Below, piece after piece: positions 36,801 to 44,666 of a DNA stretch of 64,000 nucleotides. The DNA comes from Roseibium sediminis (GTDB taxonomy: Bacteria; Pseudomonadota; Alphaproteobacteria; Rhizobiales; Stappiaceae), in assembly GCF_008711325.1 (NCBI RefSeq), contig NZ_VXDB01000004.1, positions 124,001 through 188,000 on the forward strand, read 5' to 3'. Position 1 is the stretch's first letter. The number at the start of each line of letters is the position of its first letter. The position numbers were made by a program, and so were the translations under genes. The notes beneath the pieces are model-generated. The model did not search any database. It saw only the letters and a program-made list of their open reading frames with translations, and had not been told where the DNA came from.

Positions 36801-37408
36801 GCGAGGAAGTCCCGCTTCAGGATTTCGAGGCGTTCTTCGGACCCGGCGGCAAGATCGAAAAGTTCTACGAAGACAATCTGGTGCTTTTCGTGGACGAGGG
36901 GACCGGCGAGCCGCGCACAATCGATGGGCGCAGTCTGGTCATCAACAGAACATTCCTGACGCAGCTGAAAAAGGCGCTTGACCTGCGCAAGCACTATTTT
37001 GCCAGCGATGGCACGCTTGGCATCAGCTACACCATTGAACCGCAAAATCTTTCTGGAAAATTCCGCCGTGCCGTGATGAATGTCGAAGGACAGATCATCT
37101 CCTACACCCACGGACCCCGCCGTCCGATCCGGGTGATCTGGCCGAACGAATTGTCCAAGCAGGCTGAAAGCAAGCTGACCGTTTTCCCGGCGGGCAGGGA
37201 TCGTCCTCAAACGGTCTCGTTCACGGGGCCATGGTCCGGTTTCCGCCTGCTGGATTCAGGAACGGTAACCAATTTCACCGGCAACGGGACGGTCGTTCGC
37301 TTCGACATTGGTGGAGCCAGTGCAAGCTATGTCGTGGTGCAGGAAGGGCAGAAGAATCCGGCAGGCCAAAGCCCTCTGACCGATCTTGTCCTGCCAGCCC
37401 GGATGTAG
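33806..37408 (+). CDS. tssM: Type VI membrane-complex protein TssM (IcmF/VasK)
   Basis: This 1200-residue inner-membrane protein spans the periplasm to contact TssJ. Two N-terminal helices (about residues 18-45 and 61-83) bracket a short periplasmic turn. The cytoplasmic NTPase-like domain has Walker A GFPAAGKTSL (near 149-158), DVAGQIL in place of the DxxG switch, and TKVDLLDGF as the nucleotide-specificity motif. A third helix (about 469-495) precedes the large periplasmic ImcF-related and C-terminal beta domains, where WPNELSKQAESKLTVFP and VSFTGPWSGFRLLDSGTV are typical. It starts a rightward operon with tssA, divergent from tssB. The NTP-binding loop looks intact. Confidence 0.95.
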   Translation: MISSVVSKIFGFLKKFVLSIWSAVRSYLFASFVFTLFVCIAIWFLGPKIAISGYRPLEPVTFRLVAISAAIFIWGLNNLVTEFYRKRKQEREAQKKQEDKPRDPMKERISAFEQSFRNAMATIRTSWLGMDGCKGSRDSLYALPWYVVLGFPAAGKTSLIVESDLKFPLAHLFSQEDAKQVSETQDVDYWVTDDAILFDVAGQILTHQRSSLSDNVLDVSALLWQKFLGLLQEYRPRRPINGAIVCIDVLDLIQSSPEVRDNKAALLHARLVEMSEALGTRYTVHVLVTKVDLLDGFNEFVAGLPQSQRQEPFGFSFDLQPESSANAWMEEFAKAYDAFLDRVNDQMLDRIVDQRSTMARRKLYTFSRQLAGLRDLLNEFLTTSLHQDKFSTAPQVRGVFMTSSRQEAVPFNAVLTAASQKYEIRTPVLSVHNGYSRNFFASDLLKTVVFREAGLAGDNVRIERAKKLKFAVSAAAASVLFVGFTGFYWLAYTNNRAKADEVVDIAKGFQEIRGQNADVSGETAGAVFLPPLNSLKSAAGIFGNYRDWNAISSAATLYQGRKIGPEIEKSYVALLDKAFLPDIGSHVHQRIDKLGKVKATKDSDERLEALRIYLMLGDKERRNNTLVEGWVGEVWQNDFTGDSKTQAELQDHLNFAIETVGLETQLDDVMVQAAQADLREVPRDLRLYRNIEQLGDRQLVTPVNLRNDIGPAYNIIFEAGSKAGQQAEPVEVKPFFTKDAFLEFFIKQNDTLSVVAVEDAWVAGERETVSYSPKDLETFRRKVAGRYATNYITAWSDALNALDMVDFENVDQAVDVLEQITGPENPFGRLLGRVKDETEVYEEKLVELEANQATDAELPFDLNREQGLRIRRAFFRLNDVGTAGENEKAYLEDLQTALDRLYEYLKEIRQAGERSGEVALTKAKARIKLEGDDPIYVIKRLGVDLPEPLNRFFEKIADQSWKVVLKKSKEELQRGWNDEVYAEYNLSLATRYPFTTDAREEVPLQDFEAFFGPGGKIEKFYEDNLVLFVDEGTGEPRTIDGRSLVINRTFLTQLKKALDLRKHYFASDGTLGISYTIEPQNLSGKFRRAVMNVEGQIISYTHGPRRPIRVIWPNELSKQAESKLTVFPAGRDRPQTVSFTGPWSGFRLLDSGTVTNFTGNGTVVRFDIGGASASYVVVQEGQKNPAGQSPLTDLVLPARM

Positions 37409-37413
37409 TTGAT

Positions 37414-38907
37414 ATGGCAAAGACAGCGGCGACGAAGGACGCGGAAAAGAGCTCAAGGTCGGCCAAACCTGCCAAGGTTGAGGAGACGGGTGCGACCGAT
37501 CCGTTTGTCGACGCTGTCAGGGCCAATCTGTCCGCTCCGTCATCGCGGGATCTGGAGGACGAGCCGCGTTTTGATGTCGTCGACGATGCCTTGATGAAGC
37601 GCGGGACACTGGCCCACGGGTCCATTGACTGGTCTGAAGTTCAGGAGGCCGCCCTCGATCTTCTGAAGGTCAAGGCCAAGGATTTGCGGCTGGTTGAAGC
37701 CATGTGCCTATCGCTCACCCAGAACCCGACGCGCGAAACCTTCCTGTCCGCATTTCAAGGGCTGCTTGCTTTCCTTGATCTCGACCCGGCCACACGCCAG
37801 CCAGCCAATCAGAAGCAGTTCGAAACTCAGCTCGGGCGCGTTGTAGGCAATCTGTCTCGCAAGGACCTTCCGGGTCCTGATGGGGAGCTGAAGGCGGATT
37901 TGACATCTGCTCTTGGTGCCTTGGCCAGTCACGAACTGATCCGTGCCGCAGGGCTCGGAAAGTCCTTTGCCGACATGCGCGCCCGGCTGGATCTGGAAGT
38001 TGAGAAGGTGGCAGGCGACAGGCCGTCGGAGGCCGGAAAACCCGTCCAGAAGGCTGCCGTGAACTCCCCCGCAATTGCTGCTCAAGCGGCGTCGGACAAG
38101 GGAGGGGATGCCGCGAAAGAAACGGACTGGCGCGCGCTCAAGCGGTCTGCCGGAGAAATTGCAGATATCCTCTTTGATCTCGACCCAACTGCTCCCGTGT
38201 CCTACCAGCTTCGGCGGACCGTCACATGGGGCGACATCACGGCCAGCCCGCCCATTCGCGAAGGCAACAAGACCATCGTTCCACCGGTGGCCGTCGACAC
38301 GGTTGATCGCTACAGTCTGGCGCTTTCAAGTGGTACGGTTGACCGCGACGTGGTGAAACGCCTTGAACGTACCTTGCAGTCCATGCCGTTCTGGCTGGAT
38401 GGGCATAAGTTGGCCGCAGACTTTGCAGCTCTCGCCGGGCGAAAGGCGGTCCAAGAAGCAATCCTGGCAGATCTTTCCCGCCTCCTGAAGAGATTTCCGG
38501 AGCTGGCAGACCTTGAATTTGCAGACGGAACGCCGCTTGCGTCTCAAGAGACGTTAAACGCGCTCGAAGGGACATCTCGACTGGGAGCCGAAGATGACGA
38601 AGGGGCGGAAAGCTCGCAGCCTTCTAAAGAAAATCCGCTTCCTGCACCTGCCGATCTCTCCCGCCTCGTCTCCGGTGAGGGCGAGGCCGAAAGCTGGAAC
38701 CGCACCTTCCGCAATGCGCGGTCACCCCGGACGCGGACTCTCATGGAAATCGATGTTCTGGAGCAACTGTCCGGCGCAGGTCTTTTCAGCCTTGCTGCCG
38801 ATCAGGCAGGCCGTCTGAAGGATTGGGCCAAAGGCCATTCCATTGCCGAATGGGACCCGGAAATCGTCGCGCGGCTAGATGCCCTGAACAACCGAAGCGG
38901 GAAATGA
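37414..38907 (+). CDS. tssA: Type VI protein TssA (VasJ-like, ImpA N-terminal domain)
   Basis: This 497-residue cytoplasmic protein begins at ATG 37414, five bases after the tssM stop; an open extension upstream lies inside tssM and is not used. The ImpA-type N-terminal domain (about residues 60-180) contains IDWSEVQEAALDLLKVKAKD and LRLVEAMCLSLTQNP. A middle domain and an Ala/Lys-rich linker lead to a C-terminal VasJ-like region with SWNRTFRNARSPRTRTLMEI (about 426-445). TssA caps the baseplate and coordinates tail tube and sheath growth. Pairing with TagO (vasI in the other operon) fits the long-sheath class. The linker (about 210-240) is probably flexible. Confidence 0.9.
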   Translation: MAKTAATKDAEKSSRSAKPAKVEETGATDPFVDAVRANLSAPSSRDLEDEPRFDVVDDALMKRGTLAHGSIDWSEVQEAALDLLKVKAKDLRLVEAMCLSLTQNPTRETFLSAFQGLLAFLDLDPATRQPANQKQFETQLGRVVGNLSRKDLPGPDGELKADLTSALGALASHELIRAAGLGKSFADMRARLDLEVEKVAGDRPSEAGKPVQKAAVNSPAIAAQAASDKGGDAAKETDWRALKRSAGEIADILFDLDPTAPVSYQLRRTVTWGDITASPPIREGNKTIVPPVAVDTVDRYSLALSSGTVDRDVVKRLERTLQSMPFWLDGHKLAADFAALAGRKAVQEAILADLSRLLKRFPELADLEFADGTPLASQETLNALEGTSRLGAEDDEGAESSQPSKENPLPAPADLSRLVSGEGEAESWNRTFRNARSPRTRTLMEIDVLEQLSGAGLFSLAADQAGRLKDWAKGHSIAEWDPEIVARLDALNNRSGK

Positions 38908-39001
38908 AGACCTGACCTTCTGTTGAGGGGAGCTGGTCCGGCATGACGCATGGGTCGAACAAGGACGACCCGAGTTGCAGTTTACCGGCTTTGCAGACAA
39001 T

Positions 39002-39036
39002 ACTGACTGGGCATTTTTTCCAACCGGTCAGTTTTT
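39002..39036 (+). terminator. Terminator-like hairpin immediately before the LysR start codon
   Basis: ACTGACTGG (39002-39010) pairs with CCGGTCAGT (39024-39032) with one G-U pair, followed by TTTTT. It would stop tssM-tssA transcription. Unusually, the T-run ends only 4 bases before the ATG of the downstream regulator, so the same bases could instead be a regulatory hairpin or operator. Confidence 0.6.
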
Positions 39037-39039
39037 CCC

Positions 39040-39966
39040 ATGCAATTGAAGCAGCTTGAAGTGTTTGACGCCATTGTCCGATCCGGCTCCGTCTCTGCGG
39101 CAGCGCGTGAAATGGGCATGACGCAGTCGGCTGTCAGCAAGATCCTGGCCCGATTTGAGGAAGAGCTCGGCTACGAGGTTTTCTATCGCCAGAACGGCAA
39201 GCTGTTGCCATCGCCACGGGCGTCTTCAGTGCTTGAAAGGGTGCGCCGTGTGCTCGAAGCGGTCTCGTCCCTGCGCGAGGTCCGCGACGACCGGGAAGAT
39301 GCAAGCCAACGGATCATGAAGCTTGTAACCGTGCCCAGTCTGGCGCACGCGGTCATTCCGATGGTGCTGAATCAATTTGACAAGTACCACCCGCAAGTCC
39401 GTGTTTTATTTGACGTTCGCACGACACAGGCGACCATCGACATGATGATCCGGCAAGCGGCCGACTTCGCTCTGGTCACGTTGCCGGTTTCTCACCCAAC
39501 GCTGTCCGTCAAGCCTCTATATCGCTCGACAAGCCACTGCTGTTTGCTCAAATCCCATCCGCTCGCGGCCAAGGATCACATAACGGCGGAGGACCTGATC
39601 GGCGAGCCACTCATCCTCCTGTCCGCTCGCCAGCCGACGCGCCAACAGATTGATGAAGCCTTCCGGCGCAAGGGGATCAAGCCCGTGATCCGGGTGGAGA
39701 CCGCAAATGTTCTTTCCGCGTGCAAATGCGCGGAGCAGGGTTTGGGTGTCGCCATCGTCAACGCTTTGATGGCCGGATACTCGGACAGTTCCAATGTGGT
39801 GATCCGTCCCTTTTCATCCGAGATTTTTCACACGCTTGCGTTGGTGGAAGTGGCGGGTGTCGAGCGCAAGCCGGAGGTCGACAGTTTCCTGAAATGCCTC
39901 CAGAAAAGCGTTGAGCACATGTGTGCCACTACCGGTCTGGAAGTCGATACCCTTGGCAATCCCTGA
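39040..39966 (+). CDS. LysR-family regulator of the peptide/conjugate uptake operon
   Basis: This 308-residue LTTR has an N-terminal winged helix-turn-helix (residues 1-60, SVSAAAREMGMTQSAVSKIL) and a C-terminal periplasmic-binding-like effector domain (about 92-295). The sequence begins at the canonical LysR start MQLKQLEVFDAIV, but no Shine-Dalgarno precedes the ATG, and a terminator-like hairpin ends 4 bases before it. It is transcribed in the same direction as the ABC importer genes 96 bases downstream and probably controls them through the palindrome at 39971. The effector is presumably the imported compound or a breakdown product. The domain resembles regulators of amino-acid and opine catabolism, though this is not decisive. 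Confidence 0.9.
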   Translation: MQLKQLEVFDAIVRSGSVSAAAREMGMTQSAVSKILARFEEELGYEVFYRQNGKLLPSPRASSVLERVRRVLEAVSSLREVRDDREDASQRIMKLVTVPSLAHAVIPMVLNQFDKYHPQVRVLFDVRTTQATIDMMIRQAADFALVTLPVSHPTLSVKPLYRSTSHCCLLKSHPLAAKDHITAEDLIGEPLILLSARQPTRQQIDEAFRRKGIKPVIRVETANVLSACKCAEQGLGVAIVNALMAGYSDSSNVVIRPFSSEIFHTLALVEVAGVERKPEVDSFLKCLQKSVEHMCATTGLEVDTLGNP

Positions 39967-39970
39967 GCGG

Positions 39971-39987
39971 TATTCCGTGTGGGAATA
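39971..39987. promoter_or_regulatory. Candidate LysR operator upstream of the ABC importer operon
   Basis: TATTCC (39971-39976) and GGAATA (39982-39987) form a perfect inverted repeat with 5 bases between, and a T-N11-A arrangement (39973 and 39985) fits the LTTR recognition motif. It lies between the regulator stop and the importer genes. Confidence 0.45.
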
Positions 39988-40062
39988 GGGTTTTCCGATT
40001 GTGAATACAGTTGAATTTCGGATTTCCGTCTCTGAAACTCCCTGAAAAATACGGAGGTGGAG

Positions 40063-41673
40063 ATGAAATACGGAATTTGGACGCTGGCCCTTGCTACCGG
40101 TCTTGCGGTCGGAAGTTCGGCAGTAAACGCCGAAACCTTGACCGCAGGCTTCGCATCGGAGCCAAGCTCGGTCGACCCGCTCTATCACAACCTTGGACCG
40201 AACAATGCGCTGCGCAAGCACATGTTCGAAGCTCTGGTTGGCGAAGACGAGAATCTGGCCATCGTTCCGATGCTGGCCGTGAGCTGGAGCAACCCGGACC
40301 CACTCACATGGGAGTTCAAGCTTCGTGAAGGCGTGAAGTTCCATGATGGCGGCGACTTCACTTCGCGTGATTTCCTTTACACCGCCTGCCGCATTCCCAA
40401 TGTGCCGAACAGCCCATCGTCCATGGCAGGCTTCACAAAGACCGCCGAGACAATCACGGCCCCCGATTCTCACACGATCCGGGTGACGACGGCAGCACCA
40501 TATCCGCTGCTGCTGAGCGATTTTGCCAGCTTCGGCGTGGTGTCTGCGAGCGCCAACGGGCACGATGGTCCGGTAACCTATAGCAAGGACGGTTGCGAGG
40601 GCATCGCCTCCTATCCGCCCTCAGAAGATTACAATTCCGGCAAGGCGGCCATTGGAACCGGTCCGTTCAAGTTTGCCAGCTTTGTTCCCGGTGATCGCAT
40701 CACCATGACCCGCAATGACGGGTATTGGGGCGACAAGCCGTATTGGGATGAGATCGTGATCCGCCCGATCACCAACAGCGGTGCCCGTGTTGCCGCTCTT
40801 TTGGCCGGCGACGTGGACATCATCGAAAAGCCGCCAGTGCAGGATCTTGAGCGTCTCAAGTCCGATCCTGCGGTCAACGTGGTCGAAGGCCCTTCCTCGC
40901 GTGTTATCTATCTGCATTTCGATCATGAAGGCGAGCCAAGCCCGGGCATCACCGGAACCAACGACAAGAACCCGCTCAAGGACATCCGAGTCCGCAAGGC
41001 CATGTCGCTGGCAATCGACCGCAAGCTGATTGTGGATCGCATCATGGGCGGTCAGGCTGTTGTGGCCCGCCAGCTGGTGCCGGACTTCATGCGTGGCGTT
41101 GATCCGGAAATCGCTCTGGAAGAGCCGAATGCGGAAGAAGCCAAGCGCCTTCTGGCTGAAGCCGGATATCCGGACGGATTCAACCTTGTGCTGGGCACGC
41201 CGAATGATCGTTACATCAACGATTCCAAGATTGCTCAGGCCGTGGCGCAGATGTTCACCCGCGTTGGCATCAAGACCGAGATTGACGCAATGACTGCCAG
41301 CGTCTTCTTCTCGCGCCGCAATGGGTATGAGTTCTCGCTCTACCTGGCCGGATGGGGCGCATCAGGTGCCGGCATGGCATCTCCGCTCCGCGCTCTGGTC
41401 GCAACCCAGAACAAGGACAAGGGACTGGGCGGCACCAACCGTGGTCGTTACTCGAATGCCGCGCTTGATGCGGAAATCGAAGCCGCTCTGGCAACCGTTG
41501 ATCCGGCAGAACACGATGCCGCCCTTCGCCGGGCCAGCAAGATCGTGGTGGATGACGTGGCAATCCTGCCGCTGCATTTCGAAGTCACCCCGTGGGCTCT
41601 GCGCGCAGGTTTGACAACGACGCCGCGGGCAGACCAGCACACCGTTCTGACGACGGTCCGTCCTGCCAACTAA
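40063..41673 (+). CDS. ABC importer substrate-binding protein (family 5, dipeptide/opine type)
   Basis: This 536-residue periplasmic protein starts at ATG 40063 behind a GGAGGTGG ribosome site, with a Sec signal MKYGIWTLALATGLAVGSSA cleaved near VNA-ET. SBP family 5 features follow: SVDPLYHNLGPNNALRKHMF, FKLREGVKFHDGGDFTSRD (about residues 84-102), GTGPFKFASFVPGDRITMTR (about 201-220), and VRKAMSLAIDRKLIVDRIMG (about 312-331). It delivers ligand to the two permeases encoded next. Clustering with a gamma-glutamyltransferase-family enzyme and an aminoacyl amidohydrolase suggests glutamyl or acyl-amino-acid conjugates rather than general peptides. Two strong hairpins follow the gene. Confidence 0.93.
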   Translation: MKYGIWTLALATGLAVGSSAVNAETLTAGFASEPSSVDPLYHNLGPNNALRKHMFEALVGEDENLAIVPMLAVSWSNPDPLTWEFKLREGVKFHDGGDFTSRDFLYTACRIPNVPNSPSSMAGFTKTAETITAPDSHTIRVTTAAPYPLLLSDFASFGVVSASANGHDGPVTYSKDGCEGIASYPPSEDYNSGKAAIGTGPFKFASFVPGDRITMTRNDGYWGDKPYWDEIVIRPITNSGARVAALLAGDVDIIEKPPVQDLERLKSDPAVNVVEGPSSRVIYLHFDHEGEPSPGITGTNDKNPLKDIRVRKAMSLAIDRKLIVDRIMGGQAVVARQLVPDFMRGVDPEIALEEPNAEEAKRLLAEAGYPDGFNLVLGTPNDRYINDSKIAQAVAQMFTRVGIKTEIDAMTASVFFSRRNGYEFSLYLAGWGASGAGMASPLRALVATQNKDKGLGGTNRGRYSNAALDAEIEAALATVDPAEHDAALRRASKIVVDDVAILPLHFEVTPWALRAGLTTTPRADQHTVLTTVRPAN

Positions 41674-41734
41674 CTCAGCGGGCGCGAGATCGGAATCGAT
41701 TGAGCGCCCAAAGCTGATCGATCCAGCAGTGAAC

Positions 41735-41811
41735 GAGCATCGTTGGGCGTTTCTACCAAAACGCCCGATGCTCTGGGGCCAAGCTCTTCGGGCCGGGGTT
41801 TTCCCGGCCCG
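41735..41811 (+). repeat. Two intercistronic hairpins between binding-protein and permease genes
   Basis: Hairpin 1 (41735-41773) pairs GAGCATCG..GGGCGTTT with AAACGCCC..GATGCTC with a small bulge and a 6-base loop. Hairpin 2 (41789-41811) has the perfect 9-base stem CGGGCCGGG/CCCGGCCCG. Neither is followed by a strong T-run. Such structures typically protect the binding-protein mRNA 3' end, giving more binding protein than permease. Confidence 0.7.
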
Positions 41812-41830
41812 TCCCAACCGGACCTGATTC

Positions 41831-42808
41831 ATGCTTGCATATCTCATTCGCCGTCTCGGCCAGTCGTTTCTGGTCATGGCGGTCATGGCTACAATTGTGT
41901 TTTTCGGACTGTATATGGTCGGAAATCCGATCGATCTGCTGATCAATCCGGAAGACGATCTTGCCGCTCAGGAAGAGGCGATCCGCCGTCTTGGGCTGGA
42001 TCAGCCCGTCTATATTCAGTTTCTCCAGTTTCTGAAGGGTGTTGCCACCGGCAATCTCGGTGTTTCTTTCGTTCACAACACGCCGGCACTGGAACTGATC
42101 CTCTCCCGTCTTCCGGCCACGCTTGAGCTTGCATTCTTTGCAATGCTGTTCGCGGTGCTGATCGGAATTCCGCTGGGCATGTTTGCAGGTCTTTACCCGA
42201 AGTCCCCCGGAAGCCGCATCATCATGGGGGGATCGATCATCGGCTTTTCGACGCCGAATTTCTGGCAGGGGCTGATGTTGATCATGTTGTTTGCCGTGTT
42301 CTGGCGCGTTCTGCCGTCTGGCGGGCGAGGGGAAACGACGGAACTCTTCGGTGTTCCCGTCAGTTTTCTGACCCTCGACGGCCTGAAGCATCTCATCCTG
42401 CCCGCGCTCAATCTCGCCATCTTCAAGATTTCCCTGGTCATACGCTTGTCCCGAGCGGGGACGGCGGAAGTCTCCCTTCAGGACTACGTGAAATATGCAA
42501 GGGCGAGGGGGCTTTCCGAAAAGCGGGTCGTCGGAGTGCATATCCTGAAGAACATTCTCATTCCGGTTGTCACTGTCCTTGGATTGGAGCTGGGCAACGT
42601 CATCGCTTTTGCAGTGGTCACTGAAACCGTCTTCGCCTGGCCGGGCATCGGCAAACTTCTCATCGACAGCATCGGACTTTTGGATCGCCCCGTGGTGGTC
42701 GCCTACATGATGCTGACAGTCTTTATGTTCGTAATGATCAATTTCTTCGTAGACATGGCCTATTCAATGTTGGATCCGCGCATTCGGATCAAGGCAGGCA
42801 AGGCATGA
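41831..42808 (+). CDS. ABC importer permease (DppB/OppB type)
   Basis: This 325-residue inner-membrane permease has six helices: an N-terminal one (LIRRLGQSFLVMAVMATIVF), then the core from about residue 96. It shows the typical N-terminal LAAQEEAIRRLGLDQPVYIQ domain and the EAA loop YVKYARARGLSEKRVVGVHI (about residues 218-237), which contacts the ATPases. It forms a heterodimer with the next gene product, whose start overlaps this stop codon by 4 bases (ATGA). The hairpins 5' of it suggest lower expression than the binding protein. Confidence 0.94.
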   Translation: MLAYLIRRLGQSFLVMAVMATIVFFGLYMVGNPIDLLINPEDDLAAQEEAIRRLGLDQPVYIQFLQFLKGVATGNLGVSFVHNTPALELILSRLPATLELAFFAMLFAVLIGIPLGMFAGLYPKSPGSRIIMGGSIIGFSTPNFWQGLMLIMLFAVFWRVLPSGGRGETTELFGVPVSFLTLDGLKHLILPALNLAIFKISLVIRLSRAGTAEVSLQDYVKYARARGLSEKRVVGVHILKNILIPVVTVLGLELGNVIAFAVVTETVFAWPGIGKLLIDSIGLLDRPVVVAYMMLTVFMFVMINFFVDMAYSMLDPRIRIKAGKA

Positions 42809-43692
42809 GCACCATTCCTGTCGAAAGCCCGTTCAAGCGGTTTGCCGAAGACTTCTTCAGCAGTCCGACAGCCGTCATCGCCGGTTTCGGGGTTCTCGTG
42901 ATCGCGTGTCTTGCGATCTTCGCTGGACCGATTTCTCCGCAAAATCCGTATGATCTTGCAGAGATCAACATCATGGACGGCAGCTTGCCTCCGGGATCTG
43001 TCGGTTTTGATGGCTTCTACTATCTGCTCGGCACGGACGAGCAGGGCCGTGACATGCTGTCGGCCATGATCTACGGCCTCAGGATTTCCCTGTCGGTGAG
43101 CCTGATTGCCGTGGGAAGCGCGGTTTTTATCGGAATGAGCCTTGGAATGCTGGCAGCCTGGGCCGGGGGACGGATCGAGTCCCTCATCATGCGGGCCGTT
43201 GATATCCAGCTGTCTTTCCCGACACTGCTGGTGGCGCTGCTGTTGCTCGCCATTCTCGGCAAGGGTGTCGACAAGGTGATCATTGCGCTGGTGCTGGTCC
43301 AGTGGGCCTATTTCGCCAGAACCGTCCGTGCGGCAGCGCTCGTTGAGATCCGCAAGGATTATGTCATGGCGGCCCGCTGCCTTGCGCTTCATCCAATGCG
43401 GATCCTGTTTGGCCATGTGATGCCGAACTGCCTGCCGCCGATCATTGTCATTGCCACGGTTCAGGTCGCCAACGCGATTGCGATCGAAGCGTCGCTGTCC
43501 TTCCTCGGGGTGGGCGTGCCAATCACCGAACCCTCGCTTGGCCTGCTGATCTCCAACGGGTTTGGCTACCTGCTGTCGGGGCGCTACTGGATCAGCTTTT
43601 ATCCCGGCGTGATGCTGCTGGTGACACTGGTCTGCATCAATGTCGTGGGCGACCACATTCGTGAAATCCTGAATCCGAGGACAAAGAAATGA
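42805..43692 (+). CDS. ABC importer permease (DppC/OppC type)
   Basis: This 295-residue permease is the partner of the DppB-type protein. It has a short N-terminal helix (TAVIAGFGVLVIACLAIFAG), a periplasmic loop with GTDEQGRDMLSAMIYGLRIS (about residues 75-94, the OppC hallmark), five further helices, and the EAA loop VEIRKDYVMAARCLALHPMR (about 180-200). The C-terminal segment, ending GVMLLVTLVCINVVGDHIRE, matches the family. It overlaps both neighbours by 4 bases, so the operon is tightly coupled. Confidence 0.94.
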   Translation: MSTIPVESPFKRFAEDFFSSPTAVIAGFGVLVIACLAIFAGPISPQNPYDLAEINIMDGSLPPGSVGFDGFYYLLGTDEQGRDMLSAMIYGLRISLSVSLIAVGSAVFIGMSLGMLAAWAGGRIESLIMRAVDIQLSFPTLLVALLLLAILGKGVDKVIIALVLVQWAYFARTVRAAALVEIRKDYVMAARCLALHPMRILFGHVMPNCLPPIIVIATVQVANAIAIEASLSFLGVGVPITEPSLGLLISNGFGYLLSGRYWISFYPGVMLLVTLVCINVVGDHIREILNPRTKK

Positions 43693-44666
43693 CCGCGCCG
43701 GTACTCTCTGTCCGCAACCTTGTCACCGAGTTCGATACGCGTGCGGGCACTCTTCGGGCTGTGAACAATGTCAGCTTCGATGTTCAGCCGGGAGAAGTTC
43801 TCGGCATTGTCGGGGAGTCCGGGTCCGGCAAGACCATCACCGGTTTTTCCATCATGCAGTTGCTCGACCAACCCGGGAAAGTGAAATCCGGCGAAATCCT
43901 GCTGAACGGCAAGGACCTGAACAAGGAAGATTCGAGAGAGCTTCGTAAGTTGCGTGGCGACCGGATCGCGATGATCTTTCAGGACCCAATGATGACACTG
44001 AACCCGGTCCTGCGCATCGACACGCAGATGATCGAGACCATTCAGGCGCATCGCAACGTTTCCAAGGCAGAGGCACGCCAGATTGCTGAAGACGCTCTTG
44101 CACAGGTCGGAATTCCGTCACCTGCGGAGCGGCTGAAGACCTATCCGCACGAAATGTCCGGAGGCATGCGCCAGCGCGTGGTGATTGCCATTGCCTTGAT
44201 GTTGGAGCCGGACCTGATCATTGCTGACGAGCCGACAACGGCGCTCGATGTCACGATCCAGTCCCAGATTCTCTATGAAATGCAGCGGCTTTTGAGTGAC
44301 CGCAACATGGGACTGATCTGGATCACACACGATCTGACCGTGGTTGCCGGTCTCGCCCACAAGGTGGCTGTGATGTATGCAGGCCGTATTGTCGAATACG
44401 GCTCTGTGAACGAACTACTTGATGCTCCGGCGCATCCCTATACCCGGGGCCTGATCGATTCCATTCCCAGCAACGCCTCCCATGGCAAACGCTTGACCCA
44501 GATCCCGGGCATGACGCCCAGTCTGCTCAATCTTGGCGACGGCTGCCCCTTCCGGCCGCGCTGCTCGAAGGCAACGGATGCCTGTGCCGTTGATCCGGAC
44601 GAACACACACTCAGCGAGGGACATTGGGTGCGGTGCCACAATCCTGTTCTGGAGGCAAAGGGATGA
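43689..44666 (+). CDS. ABC importer ATP-binding protein (DppD/OppD type)
   Basis: This 325-residue ATPase has Walker A GESGSGKT (near residue 40), a Q-loop in [11 protein letters not shown], the signature MSGGMRQRV (about 155-163), Walker [13 protein letters not shown] and the switch His in ITHDL. The C-terminal oligopeptide-transporter extension carries the Cys residues [14 protein letters not shown] and later C, which bind an Fe-S cluster in DppD-type proteins. It dimerises with the following ATPase at the permease pair. Start and stop both overlap neighbours by 4 bases. Confidence 0.95.
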   Translation: MTAPVLSVRNLVTEFDTRAGTLRAVNNVSFDVQPGEVLGIVGESGSGKTITGFSIMQLLDQPGKVKSGEILLNGKDLNKEDSRELRKLRGDRIAMIFQDPMMTLNPVLRIDTQMIETIQAHRNVSKAEARQIAEDALAQVGIPSPAERLKTYPHEMSGGMRQRVVIAIALMLEPDLIIADEPTTALDVTIQSQILYEMQRLLSDRNMGLIWITHDLTVVAGLAHKVAVMYAGRIVEYGSVNELLDAPAHPYTRGLIDSIPSNASHGKRLTQIPGMTPSLLNLGDGCPFRPRCSKATDACAVDPDEHTLSEGHWVRCHNPVLEAKG

